From contig NZ_AP017569.1 in the NCBI RefSeq assembly GCF_002355655.1, forward strand, positions 1,488,001 through 1,552,000: a stretch of DNA of 64,000 bases, written 5' to 3'. The notes under the pieces were generated by a model that was not told the DNA's origin, searched no databases, and saw nothing but the letters and a program-made list of their open reading frames with translations. Shown here one piece after another: positions 1-10,006 of this stretch (position 1 is its first letter; the number at the start of each line of letters is the position of its first letter). The position numbers were made by a program, and so were the translations under genes. The DNA is from Halorubrum trapanicum. Its GTDB lineage: Archaea > Halobacteriota > Halobacteria > Halobacteriales > Haloferacaceae.

Positions 1-955
1 CCTGCGTCTCGACCGACGACTCGATCTCCGCGACGCGCTCCTCGTCGAGGACGCCCTCGCCGCGGAGGTACGACTCCAGCCGGTCGATCGGGTCCTTGCG
101 CTTCCAGCGCTCGACCTCGTCGTCGTCGCGGTAGACGGTCGGGTCGTCGGCGGTCGTGTGCGCGCCGAAGCGGTACTGGACCGCCTCGATGAGCGTCGGC
201 CGCGGCCGGTCCGCCTCGGGGTCCCGCGCCTTCTCCAAGGCCGCTTCCGTGACGCTGTACACCGCGAGCGGGTCCATCCCGTCGACTTGGACGCCGTCGA
301 TGCCGTACGCCTCCGCCTTCTGCGCCAGCGTCGCGCTCCGGGTCTGCCGCTCGCGGGGGACGGAGATCGCCCACTGGTTGTTGTTACAGAAGAAGACGGT
401 CGGCGTGTCGAACACGCCGGCGAAGTTGACCCCCTCGTGGAAGTCGCCCTCGCTCGTCGCGCCGTCCCCGAAGTAGCAGATGAACGCGTCGTCCTCGCCG
501 CGGAGCTTCGAGGCCCACGCAGCGCCCGTCGCGTGGGGCACCTGCGACGCGATCGGGACGGCGACCGGAAAGACGTTGACGTCCGGCGGCGCGTTGTTGC
601 CGTCCTCGTGGCCCATCCAGTAGAGCAGCGTCTGTTTGAGCGGCAGCCCGTGGACGAGGGCGGCGCCGTGCTCGCGGTACGACGGGACCATCCAGTCGTC
701 CGCGGCGAGCGCGTACGCCGACCCGATCTGGGCGCCCTCCTGCCCGGAGAGCGGGGGGTACGTCCCCATCCGGCCCTGCCGCTGGAGGCTCACCGCGCGG
801 CCGTCGAAGTGGCGCGCCAGCCGCATGTGCCTGTACATCTCGACGAGCGAGTCGTCGTCGAGGTCGGGAACGTCGCCGACGACCTCGCCGTCCTCGTCGA
901 GGACGCGAACCGTATCGTCGTACGCCCTGTCGAACACGGTCACGGTCGAACCCAC
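1..955 (-). CDS. pdhA: 2-oxoacid (pyruvate) dehydrogenase E1 component, alpha subunit (3' end outside window)
   Basis: Thiamine-diphosphate-dependent E1 alpha subunit, which with E1 beta decarboxylates a 2-oxoacid and hands the acyl group to E2 lipoate. The leftward frame contains the ThDP signature GDGATSEGDFHEG, ending in an NNN about 27 residues on, plus the family motifs LARHFDGR, GQEGAQIG and YRFGAHTTADDP. The C-terminus runs off the left edge. No ATG fits the frame. The GTG at 953-955 is the most upstream plausible start, and GTGs at 941-943 and 935-937 are alternatives. In haloarchaea the true substrate of such complexes is often uncertain, because pyruvate is mainly oxidised by ferredoxin-dependent PFOR (established knowledge), so a branched-chain oxoacid is possible. 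Confidence 0.9.
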   Translation of the reverse strand, partial: MGSTVTVFDRAYDDTVRVLDEDGEVVGDVPDLDDDSLVEMYRHMRLARHFDGRAVSLQRQGRMGTYPPLSGQEGAQIGSAYALAADDWMVPSYREHGAALVHGLPLKQTLLYWMGHEDGNNAPPDVNVFPVAVPIASQVPHATGAAWASKLRGEDDAFICYFGDGATSEGDFHEGVNFAGVFDTPTVFFCNNNQWAISVPRERQTRSATLAQKAEAYGIDGVQVDGMDPLAVYSVTEAALEKARDPEADRPRPTLIEAVQYRFGAHTTADDPTVYRDDDEVERWKRKDPIDRLESYLRGEGVLDEERVAEIESSVETQ

Positions 956-1313
956 CTTCGCATGTCCGATACGTCCACCGCCCGGGTAATATCGTTTTCG
1001 TAAATAATTTAGTATAATCAGAAATAGCGGCTTCGCGCTGAGAGACCGTCCATCAGATTCGGAGAGAATCGGACGTTTCTGAACAAACTCCGAGTCGTTC
1101 GGCAATATTTTCGCCAAGATGGGCGTTTCGTCGGTCAGTAACGGACGAACAGGAAGGTTTTCGCGCGCAGTAGGTCGGCCGACGCGGGAGCCGGACGTCG
1201 GGGGAGCCGGACGTCGCGGCGCCGCGGCTCGCCGATCGTGCGTGTCACGGTTCGGCGGTCGCGAGTGGCGCGAGAAGATCGGCCGCGATGGGTGTCTGAA
1301 GCTGACCGGACCG
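956..1313. other. intergenic region with E1-alpha promoter
   Basis: About 360 bp without a convincing gene. An AT-rich stretch at 997-1022 lies upstream of the leftward E1-alpha gene and probably holds its TATA element. A second AT-rich patch lies near 1102-1113. The rest is ordinary GC-rich sequence. Confidence 0.5.
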
Positions 1314-1718
1314 CTACCCGAGGCGGAACGAGGGCTCGTCGGGCTCGCCGTCGAGGTCCTCCAGCTGGATCACTTCCTCGTCGCCGTCCTCCAGCTGCTC
1401 GCGGAGGTAGTTGACGTAGCGCTTGTGCTCTTCGAGCTGCTCGCGGAGGTGTTCGGCCTCGAGCTCTAACCGCTCGTGCTCGCGGACGAAGCTCTTCGGG
1501 ACCTCGATCTTCGGGGGGAACGACTCCCCGCTGTCGCCCATGCTGTCCAGTTCGGCCTCCGGGATGACCCGGACCTGACCGTCGTGGGCAACGAGCGTAT
1601 CCACGTAGTCCCGGAAGACCGCCGACAGGGAGATGTCTCGCTCCTCGGCGATGTCGCGGAGGGTCTCGAACGCGTCCTCGTTGACGCGGAACGAGATCGT
1701 CTTGTTCTTGTTGCCCAT
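1314..1718 (-). CDS. ribbon-helix-helix protein with C-terminal coiled coil
   Basis: Protein of 134 aa. The N-terminus (about residues 1-45) reads as a ribbon-helix-helix DNA-binding domain: strand KTISFRV, then two helices around FETLRDIAEER and SLSAVFRDYVDTL. Residues about 75-120 are a charged heptad-like coiled coil ([20 protein letters not shown]), and the tail is acidic. RHH proteins bind DNA as dimers, and the coiled coil could add oligomerisation or partner contact. I chose the start at 1718 because a TATA element at 1743-1750 sits about 25-32 bp upstream, giving a leaderless transcript. The target is unknown. Halophile RHH regulators of cell division (CdrS type) are known, but nothing here links this one to ftsZ. 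Confidence 0.8.
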   Translation of the reverse strand: MGNKNKTISFRVNEDAFETLRDIAEERDISLSAVFRDYVDTLVAHDGQVRVIPEAELDSMGDSGESFPPKIEVPKSFVREHERLELEAEHLREQLEEHKRYVNYLREQLEDGDEEVIQLEDLDGEPDEPSFRLG

Positions 1719-1742
1719 TATCGGACCGTTCGTTCCGCGGAT

Positions 1743-1750
1743 CACTTAAG
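1743..1750 (-). promoter_or_regulatory. TATA element of the RHH gene
   Basis: CTTAAGTG on the minus strand, 25-32 bp upstream of the ATG at 1718, the spacing expected for a leaderless haloarchaeal transcript. Confidence 0.6.
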
Positions 1751-1882
1751 CGTTTGTCAGACGATCGCAAGAACGAGAACCGCGTTCGGCGGCAGAACCG
1801 CGCCGAACGTCGCGAAAACCGGGATCGGCGCGTCGGCGCTCCGGCACGTCGACCGCGTCAGAACGCCGAGCCGCCGGCCGCG

Positions 1883-2548
1883 TCAGGGCTCGGGCGCGCC
1901 GGCCGGGTCGGTCCCGTCCGACGCGTCGTCGAGCGCGGCGTCGTCGCTCCCGGACTCGTCGCCCGCGAGCTCGTCGTCGCTCTCGTCGAGGTCCTCCAGC
2001 GCCGACAGCGCGGCGGCCTTGTACGTCTGGGGGTCGAAGTCGTACTCCTCGCGGGCCATCCGCGCGTACTCGTTGCCCTCGTCGTCGAACGCGGCGACGC
2101 GCTCGACGGTGCGGCGGGCGGTCTCCGCGACCCAGCGGTCGCGGGTGGCGGCGTCGACCTCGGTGATCGACTCGGGGCGGACGGAGACCCGGACCGTGCC
2201 GTCGTCGGTCTCGTAGGTCCGGGGCTTCCCCACGACTGCGACGTAGGCCGGGGGCTCTAAGTCCCGGAGCTTGGAAGCGGCTTCCGGCTGGTACTGGCCG
2301 GCGTACACGAAGAACGTGCCCGTCGGGTCGACGATGCGACCGCGCCAGTACTCGCTGTCCTCGCCGACGTCCTCCTTCTCCGTGAGGGTGCCGACGAAGA
2401 ACACGCGGTTCGATGACTCGCCCGTCGGCAACAGCGCGTAGACGGGGGCGCGCTCGTCGTCGGACTCGGTGAACGTGTAGCCGGCGTCGTTGAACTCGGT
2501 GGCGAACACGCGCCGGGCGACCTCTCGGGTGGGGGCTGACTGGCTCAT
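1883..2548 (-). CDS. rpap3: RPA-associated protein (RPA3 partner, COG3390-like)
   Basis: Protein of 221 aa encoded immediately after rpa3: its ATG (2548) abuts the rpa3 stop codon. This gene order is characteristic of the haloarchaeal rpa3-rpap3 operon, where the two products cooperate in single-stranded DNA binding and DNA repair (established in Haloferax). The middle of the protein (about residues 45-130) has an OB-fold-like pattern with RVFFVGTLTEKED, YWRGRIVDPTGTFFVYAG and YVAVVGKPRTY. The last 35 residues are an acidic, low-complexity tail. Assignment rests on sequence pattern plus operon context. Confidence 0.9.
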   Translation of the reverse strand: MSQSAPTREVARRVFATEFNDAGYTFTESDDERAPVYALLPTGESSNRVFFVGTLTEKEDVGEDSEYWRGRIVDPTGTFFVYAGQYQPEAASKLRDLEPPAYVAVVGKPRTYETDDGTVRVSVRPESITEVDAATRDRWVAETARRTVERVAAFDDEGNEYARMAREEYDFDPQTYKAAALSALEDLDESDDELAGDESGSDDAALDDASDGTDPAGAPEP

Positions 2549-3475
2549 TTAAATCGACCTCGCTTCGATCAGCGCAGTTTCAACGTCGACGGTGCCGGGG
2601 TCCTCCATCTCGTCGACCAGGACGTACCGACGGAAGGTGGGACCGGTGACGCGGTAGTAGCGCCCGAGCACGTCCTCGCCCATCTCCTCGGCGACGACGG
2701 TGGTGTCGAGCGCGTCCATCGCCATGTCCTTGGCCTCCTCGAGGGTCATGCCGGTGAGCTCCTCGGTGGCCTCGCGGTCGAAGATGACCTCGGTGACGGT
2801 CTCGCCGTCGTCGAGGACGCCTTTGATCCGCAGATCGAACTCGCCCTCGACCTGGCCGTGTTCGGAGCAGCGACCGTTCTGGAGGACGCGCGTACAGTCC
2901 TCCTCGGGGCAGCGCTTGATCAGCCCGGATCCGGACTGGATGTCCACGAGGGCGCCCTCGACCGTGTCGGCGTTGTCGCCGACCTCGATCTCCTCGTCGA
3001 TCTCGGTGATACCCGTCGTCCGGTTGAGCTTCACCGAGTAGCTCCCCTCGTACTCGTCGGTGACGACGTTCGAGAGCTCGTACGCCTGCTCCTCCTCTAA
3101 CTCGGGGAGGTCGGAGGTCTCGAAGGCGACGAACTTGATCGTGCCCGACTCGTCGCCGAGCAGGCCGACCTGCGAGATCGAGTCGCTGCGCGGCTCCCAG
3201 AGGTCGACCAGCTTCACGCGCAGGTCGACCCACTGCTCGTCCTCGTCGATGTCGTTGACGAGGACCTCCTCGCTGCCGCCGCGGCCGAGCTCGTCGCGCT
3301 CCATGCCGGCGTCTTCGAGGTAGCTGTTGGTGACGCTCCGGCTCGCCTCGTCGAGCGGCACGCGGTACTCGTCGACGAGCGTCTCAAGCCGCTCCTCGAC
3401 GTCGTCGGGGTCGACGTCGGTGTGGTCCGAGAACTGTTCCGCTATCGCTTCCGCTTCCTGTCGCAGTTCGCTCAT
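2549..3475 (-). CDS. rpa3: replication protein A, RPA3-type ssDNA-binding protein
   Basis: Protein of 308 aa. Two OB-fold segments are visible (about residues 65-150, with DLRVKLVDLWEPRSDSISQVG, and about 165-290). Between them is a zinc-finger-like segment, C-x4-C-x8-C-x2-H (CPEEDC...GRCSEHG), near residue 190, typical of archaeal RPA large subunits. It coats single-stranded DNA during replication and repair. It is translationally linked to rpap3 downstream. A possible TATA element (revcomp CATTTTAATA) lies near 3537-3546, about 60 bp upstream, which would give a short leader. Confidence 0.93.
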   Translation of the reverse strand: MSELRQEAEAIAEQFSDHTDVDPDDVEERLETLVDEYRVPLDEASRSVTNSYLEDAGMERDELGRGGSEEVLVNDIDEDEQWVDLRVKLVDLWEPRSDSISQVGLLGDESGTIKFVAFETSDLPELEEEQAYELSNVVTDEYEGSYSVKLNRTTGITEIDEEIEVGDNADTVEGALVDIQSGSGLIKRCPEEDCTRVLQNGRCSEHGQVEGEFDLRIKGVLDDGETVTEVIFDREATEELTGMTLEEAKDMAMDALDTTVVAEEMGEDVLGRYYRVTGPTFRRYVLVDEMEDPGTVDVETALIEARSI

Positions 3476-3749
3476 GGGGTGTCTCCGCCTCCGGTCTTGT
3501 TTTCAGTGGGAGGCGTACGACGGTTGGTTCCAGATGGTATTAAAATGTACGTGACCGCGGTGAAAGTGGAACGAAACGCCCGCTTGCGGGCCGCTACGCG
3601 GTGTTCTTTCGATCCGAGAAGATCGACCGACGGGACGACCTCGCTCGCGTCAGACGCCCGTCAGCCGTGCGCGGGCTTCGTTTCGAGTGGAACGATCACA
3701 CGGTTCGGGGTCACACAGGAGAAGATTCGACGGAGGTGACGAAGCGGAG

Positions 3750-3997
3750 CGGTGGCGCGTGCCGACGAGCAGCCAAAGGCTGCGAGTCGCACGCGCGAGG
3801 GAGTCGCTGGCTCCCGGAGCGAAGCGGAGGGTGCCAGCGACGAGGCTGGGGAGGCGTGAGGCTGCGGTGCGGGGTGGGACTCGAAGGGGCAGTCGCGAGG
3901 CGGGCGCAGGCGATGTAAGGACCGCAAGGAGTGAGCGGAGCGAACGACTGAGGACCGCAGCGAGCGTGCGCCCGCCTCGCGACTGGGGCTTCGGTGG
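3750..3997 (+). ncRNA. structured repeat element, copy A (putative noncoding RNA)
   Basis: First of five related elements of about 250 bp. Three helices can be drawn: an apical hairpin GCAGCC/GGCTGC near 3771-3785; helix 2 with arms 3803-3811 and 3833-3841 (GTCGCTGGC/GCCAGCGAC); and helix 3 with 18-bp perfect arms at 3890-3907 and 3968-3985. Conserved unpaired blocks are GAGGCTGGGGAGG before helix 3 and GACTGGGGCTTYGG at the 3' end. This copy lacks the upstream TATA box seen in copies B, C and E. It lies between two leftward genes (rpa3, rnz) and is read on the opposite strand. The open reading frames over it have no protein-like features. Confidence 0.6.
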
Positions 3998-4275
3998 TCT
4001 CTGTATCTATCGGTAGTTTATAAATAAAACCGCCATCGTACAGCCGAGCGACTGGGGCTTCGGTGGCCTCTGTATCTATCGGTAGTTTATAAATAAAACC
4101 GCCATCGTACAGCCGAGCGACTGGGGCTTCGGTGGTGTCCATATCGATCAGCTGTTTATAAGTAAATCCACCATCGTACAGCCGAGCGACTAGGTCTTCG
4201 GTGCTGCCCGCATCGATCGGCTGTTTATAAATAAAACCGCCGTCGTACAGCCGAGCGGCTAGGGCTTCGGCGGTC
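3979..4275 (+). repeat. 69-bp tandem repeat, amplified tail of element A
   Basis: Units begin at 3979, 4048, 4117, 4186 and 4255, each starting GCGACTGGGGCTTCGG or a close variant, so the period is exactly 69 bp: four full units and one partial. Each unit contains a TTTATAA box (for example 4017-4023). Units 1-2 are almost identical and later units diverge, which suggests growth by slippage or unequal recombination. 69 is a multiple of three, which is why an open frame runs through it. There are no variable spacers, so it is not a CRISPR array. Confidence 0.85.
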
Positions 4276-4331
4276 TCCATGCCGGTCACAAAATCATTCG
4301 GGGAGGACCGACCGGTCGAACCGTCAACGTC

Positions 4332-5261
4332 TCAGTCCGCGTCGGGGAACGGCACCTCGATCAGGTCGCCGTCGTCGGGCAGGAGGCACTCTCCGTCGAA
4401 CTCCTCGCGGGCGTCGCGGCGGATCGGGGAGGCGTCCGCAGCGTAACGCGAAGAGATGTGAACGAGCGCGAGCCGCTTCGCGTCCGCGCGGTCGGCGATC
4501 GACCCCGCCTCGCGGCCGGTGGAGTGGGCCGTGTCGCGGGCGCGGTCGGCCATGTCGTCGGCGAAGGTGGCGTCGTGGATCAGCAGGTCGGCGCCCTCGG
4601 CCGCTTCCACCGTCGACTCTCGCGGGCGCGTGTCCGCGGTGTACGCCAGCTTGCGGCCCGGGCGCGGCGGGCCGACGACCTGCTCGGGCTCGACGACCGT
4701 GCCGTCCTCGGCCTCGACGGGCTCGCCCTCGTGGAGGCGGCCGTACTTCGGGCCGACGGGGACGCCGAGCGCCTCCGCCTTCGGGCGGTCGAACCGACCG
4801 GGGCGGTCGTCCTCCTCCAAGACGTACCCCTGCGACTTCGTCCGGTGTTCCGTCTCGAAGGCGCGCACCGCGTACTCGTCGGCCTCGTAGGCGACCTCGC
4901 CGGGGGCGACCGGCTCGATCCGGACCGGGAACGCCGGGTCGTGGCCGACCGCGTGGACGAGGTCGTGGAGGTGGCCGTCGGTCCCCGGCGGGCAGTGGAT
5001 CGTGAGCGGGTCGGTGCGGTCGTTGAACCCGAGCGTCTGGACGAGGCCGGGGATGCCGAGGACGTGGTCGCCGTGGAGGTGGGAGACGAACACGCGGTCG
5101 ACGGCGAACCCGGTGCCGGCGCGCATCATCTCGCGCTGGGTACCCTCGCCGCAGTCGAAGAGGAAGCGGTCGCCCTCGCGGTTGACGAAGACGGCGCTCG
5201 CCGCGCGCTCGACGGTCGGGACGGCGCCGCCCGTCCCGAGGAAGGTGACGCGAAGAGACAT
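4332..5261 (-). CDS. rnz: ribonuclease Z (tRNA 3' endonuclease)
   Basis: Protein of 309 aa of the metallo-beta-lactamase fold, cutting tRNA precursors after the discriminator base to make the mature 3' end. The zinc-binding HLHGDH motif is at residues 61-66, preceded by FLGTGGAVPT at the N-terminus and LFDCGEGTQRE. Further family motifs are DTRP, HDATF and HISSRY, which carry metal ligands and the His/Asp pair near the C-terminus. Length matches the short RNase Z form. The start at 5261 places the protein directly at the conserved N-terminus. The longer open frame upstream is not supported by the family. Confidence 0.96.
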   Translation of the reverse strand: MSLRVTFLGTGGAVPTVERAASAVFVNREGDRFLFDCGEGTQREMMRAGTGFAVDRVFVSHLHGDHVLGIPGLVQTLGFNDRTDPLTIHCPPGTDGHLHDLVHAVGHDPAFPVRIEPVAPGEVAYEADEYAVRAFETEHRTKSQGYVLEEDDRPGRFDRPKAEALGVPVGPKYGRLHEGEPVEAEDGTVVEPEQVVGPPRPGRKLAYTADTRPRESTVEAAEGADLLIHDATFADDMADRARDTAHSTGREAGSIADRADAKRLALVHISSRYAADASPIRRDAREEFDGECLLPDDGDLIEVPFPDAD

Positions 5262-5378
5262 GCCCGCTCGTCGGAGCGCCGTTTGTAAACCGGTGTCGAT
5301 GCGGGGGAGGGAACCGCCGGTTCGGCCTCGCGGGGAGTCGGCCGACACCCACATGAGTCCGGCCGCCCGAGCGGGGGC

Positions 5379-5657
5379 ATGCGAGAGCCGATCGCCGCCT
5401 TGGTCAAACAGGAGGGGTGGCGCGCGGAGGGCGCGGCCGCCCGCGTCCACTACGAGGGGGGTAACGACCGATACGCGGTGGAGTTCTACGCCGAGACGGC
5501 CCGCGTCCTCTACTGGGCGGTCCCGACCGACGACGAGGAGGGCGGAACGGCCGCGCCGGTCCCGCGCGACGGCGTTCCGGATCCGCTCCGGCGGCGCGTC
5601 CGGGAGGACCTCGACGAGGCCGGGATCGACACCGAGGTCGAACGGCGCGAACTCTGA
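5379..5657 (+). CDS. small conserved haloarchaeal protein, function unknown
   Basis: Protein of 92 aa, divergent from rnz. It begins MREPIAALVKQEGW and continues with an alternating pattern suggesting beta strands (RVHYEG, RYAVEFYAETARVLYWAV), then an acidic loop and a helix near the C-terminus (RRRVREDLDEAGID). The composition is typical of a folded halophilic cytosolic protein and codon use matches neighbours. I do not recognise a function. Confidence 0.65.
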   Translation: MREPIAALVKQEGWRAEGAAARVHYEGGNDRYAVEFYAETARVLYWAVPTDDEEGGTAAPVPRDGVPDPLRRRVREDLDEAGIDTEVERREL

Positions 5658-5900
5658 GTCGCGCGGTCGTCGGATCCGCGGCCGCCGGGCAGTCGACGGG
5701 TCCGAGGCCGCCGCACAGCCGCCGGGACCGACGCCGCCGCGCGCACCGATTCTACCCCGGCACGACCGGAGGCGTCCCCGCCGTCGACCGCACTCCGGAA
5801 GGCGAGATCACCCGATCGACCGCCCGTTAGCGGCGTTTTCTGCCGATGTATTTCGGTTCGAAGGAAACCTATTTGCCGTCTTACCTGATACGACTCTGTG

Positions 5901-7844
<1,944 letters not shown>

Positions 7845-7913
7845 CCGGGACCGCGGCCGCCAGCGGCGACGTGCCGGACCGACCGGTCGGGACCGCGGGA
7901 CCCGACGACCGAA

Positions 7914-8225
7914 TCACCGCGGGAGTTCGGTCCACTCGTCCGCGGGCGCCTCCGGAGACGCGTCGGCGTGGCCGAGCGCGTCGAGGACCGCCTCGCGGAC
8001 CTCAGCCGGCTCCCGGAACTGCGTCTCCTCGCTCCCTTCGAGCAGGCTGTCGAGCCGCGCCGTCCCCGTCGGAGTCTCCAGTTTCGCGGCGCCGTACTGC
8101 TCTATCAGCTCCGCCGCCGTTACCGGGTAGCGGTGTTCGCGGAGCGCCCGCTTCAGCGGGCCGAACGTCACGGCGGGAGCCGAACCGTGCGCCTCCTGGT
8201 CGTGTTCCGCGTTGTCACCGCTCAT
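7914..8225 (-). CDS. small conserved haloarchaeal protein (DUF5789-like)
   Basis: Protein of 103 aa. The core (about residues 18-85) reads FGPLKRALREHRYPVTAAEL, IEQYGAAKLETPTGTARLDSLLEG and then a helix AEVREAVLDALG. This layout resembles the small DUF5789/DUF2795-type proteins common in haloarchaea, whose function is unknown. The ATG at 8225 is preferred over longer open frame because it begins right before the conserved part. It is convergent with the ABC exporter and divergent from the creatininase-family gene. Confidence 0.65.
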   Translation of the reverse strand: MSGDNAEHDQEAHGSAPAVTFGPLKRALREHRYPVTAAELIEQYGAAKLETPTGTARLDSLLEGSEETQFREPAEVREAVLDALGHADASPEAPADEWTELPR

Positions 8226-8358
8226 GCGGTCGCGATCCACGTGGAGGGTCATAATACCCCGGGAGCGTCCGCGTGCCCGGCGACCGCCGGGCGGGCCGAT
8301 CGGCCGTGTCGTCGGGGGTGACCGCCGCCTATACGGCGCCGCGCGTCGAGGGCACGGT

Positions 8359-9123
8359 ATGCGCCTCAGCGAGGTCGCCTGGACCGACGTGCGCGACGCC
8401 GACGTGGACGTCGCGTTCCTCCCGGTCGGCAGCACGGAACAGCACGGGCCGCACGCCCCGCTCGGAACCGACACGCTGAACGCCGTCGCGGTCGCGGAGG
8501 CTGGCGCCGACGCCTACGAGGGGGCGGGAGCGAGCGCCGACGCCGACGCGTCTCGCGGCGAGGTCGCGGTCGCGCCGCCGGTACCGGTCGGCGTCGCCGA
8601 GGAACACCGCGCGTTCGACGGGACGATGTGGGTCTCGCCGGAGACGTTCCGAGCGTACGTCCGGGAGGCCGCCGAGTCGCTGGCCTCGCACGGGGTCGAC
8701 CGCGTCGTGTTCGTCAACGGCCACGGGGGGAACGTCGAGGCGCTCGCGGAGGTCGCCCGCCGGTTCTCGCGCGACGACGCCCACGCGGGGTACGGCGTCG
8801 CGTTCACCTGGTTCGAGGCGGTCGGCGACCACGCGAGCGACATGGGCCACGCCGGCCCGCTGGAAACGGCGCTGCTTCGCGCGACGAACCCGGAGCTGGT
8901 CCGCGAGGAGCGGGTCGGCGAGGCGAGCGCGGGCGCCGCCGACCGGTGGGGCGAGTGGGTCGCCGGGGTGAACCTCGCGCACGACTCCGACGAGTTCACC
9001 GACAACGGCGTCGTCGGCGACCCGCGAGAGGGAGACGCAGAGCGCGGCACGGAGTTGCTCGACCGCGCGAGCGCGGCGCTCGCGGAGCTGGCGGCGGCCG
9101 TCGTCGACCGCGACGCCACTTAA
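8359..9123 (+). CDS. creatininase-family amidohydrolase (possible ArfB-like formamide hydrolase)
   Basis: Protein of 254 aa. Family signatures are visible: FLPVGSTEQHGPHAPLGTDT near the N-terminus, with Glu/His/Asp metal ligands, VNGHGGN in the middle, and HAGPLETALL later. The creatininase fold hydrolyses cyclic or formyl amides using a metal pair. In archaea one member, ArfB, removes formate in flavin and deazaflavin (F420/riboflavin) precursor synthesis, and haloarchaeal members of this kind are usually annotated so. The exact substrate is inference. No pathway neighbours are present. Confidence 0.8.
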   Translation: MRLSEVAWTDVRDADVDVAFLPVGSTEQHGPHAPLGTDTLNAVAVAEAGADAYEGAGASADADASRGEVAVAPPVPVGVAEEHRAFDGTMWVSPETFRAYVREAAESLASHGVDRVVFVNGHGGNVEALAEVARRFSRDDAHAGYGVAFTWFEAVGDHASDMGHAGPLETALLRATNPELVREERVGEASAGAADRWGEWVAGVNLAHDSDEFTDNGVVGDPREGDAERGTELLDRASAALAELAAAVVDRDAT

Positions 9124-9142
9124 AAGAAGCGCGGCGCGGTCG

Positions 9143-9550
9143 CTACTCCTCGTCCGCGTCGTCCGCCGCGTCCTGAAGCGCCCCGCGGATCGCGGGCACG
9201 GTGCCGGTGAGCGAGGCCACCTCCTCGGCGGCGTCCTCGATGTCGCCGACGAGCGACTCCAGCTCCTCGATCTCTTCTTGTAAATCGTCGGCGTCCTCGA
9301 AGGCGTCGGCGCGCTCGCCGAGGACGTACGCCTTCTTCGCCGAGCGGACGCTGTCGACCGCGTCGCCGGCGTCGAGGGCGGACTTCAGCCCGTTGAGCGC
9401 GCCGAGGACGTTGTCCGCGTCCGTCTCCCAGACCGCGTCGGGGTCGGGGAGCTGGTCGCGCGCCGCCGCGAGGTGCTCTTCGACCTCCGCGCGGGTCTCC
9501 TCGGCCGCCTCGCCGAACAGGTCGTCGTCGTCGAACGTGGACTGGCCCAT
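9143..9550 (-). CDS. small acidic helical protein (DUF5790-like)
   Basis: Protein of 135 aa, very acidic and almost entirely predicted helical, with a coiled-coil-like segment ADAFEDADDLQEEIEELESL. It begins MGQSTFDDDDLFGEAAEE, an N-terminus I associate with the haloarchaeal DUF5790 family of unknown function. A TATA element at 9573-9582 lies about 25-30 bp upstream of the ATG at 9550, supporting this start and a leaderless transcript. Confidence 0.75.
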   Translation of the reverse strand: MGQSTFDDDDLFGEAAEETRAEVEEHLAAARDQLPDPDAVWETDADNVLGALNGLKSALDAGDAVDSVRSAKKAYVLGERADAFEDADDLQEEIEELESLVGDIEDAAEEVASLTGTVPAIRGALQDAADDADEE

Positions 9551-9572
9551 ACCGGACACGTCGTGCCCGCAC

Positions 9573-9582
9573 CTTTTAAAAA
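9573..9582 (-). promoter_or_regulatory. TATA element of the small acidic protein gene
   Basis: The minus-strand AT-rich box TTTTAAAAG ends 23 bp upstream of the ATG at 9550, fitting a leaderless promoter. Confidence 0.6.
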
Positions 9583-9729
9583 CGCGCCCGAAAGCGAAAG
9601 TGAAATCTGCGGTGAGGGCGGGTCCGAAGCCCGATCGAGGGGATTTCGCGTTCAGTTCCGGTTCGCCGGGAGCCGCGGACGGCGGAGCGGTGTCGGGCGG
9701 CGGCTCGGATCCGGACGAGGAGCGGCGAC

Positions 9730-9915
9730 TCAGAGCCGGACGAGCAGTTCCACCGCGATCAGCGTCAGCAGGAGTCCGAGGAGGCCCGCGAGGGCGGCGA
9801 GCGTCCGGAGCCAGTCGGACACCGCCTCCGCGTCGGGCGTGGCGGCGAGGAGGGCCGGGCGGTCGCGGGGGCCGGAGTCGCGGTCGGGGACGGTGTCACG
9901 GTCCGGGTCCGGCAC
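9730..9915 (-). CDS. possible small membrane protein
   Basis: Frame of 61 aa with a polar N-terminal half and one C-terminal membrane segment (LRTLAALAGLLGLLLTLIAV) ending close to the terminus, a tail-anchored layout. It fills an otherwise empty gap between two leftward genes, and codon use is GC3-rich like real genes here. There is no recognisable family and it could be chance, so it is a tentative call. Confidence 0.45.
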   Translation of the reverse strand: MPDPDRDTVPDRDSGPRDRPALLAATPDAEAVSDWLRTLAALAGLLGLLLTLIAVELLVRL

Positions 9916-10006
9916 GGTTCGTGCGTGGCACGGTCGAAAGGTAAAACCGACTATGAGGCGACAATACCGATATTGAGCGCTCCCGAGCGCGCGGGCGACG
10001 AGAGGG

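Noticed and set aside
3711-4289. Open reading frame with repeated 23-residue peptide on the minus strand
   Set aside because: The frame stays open only because the repeat period (69 bp) is a multiple of three; it runs through the structured element with no protein-like composition, and the same applies to the 19-residue repeats at 62979-63476.
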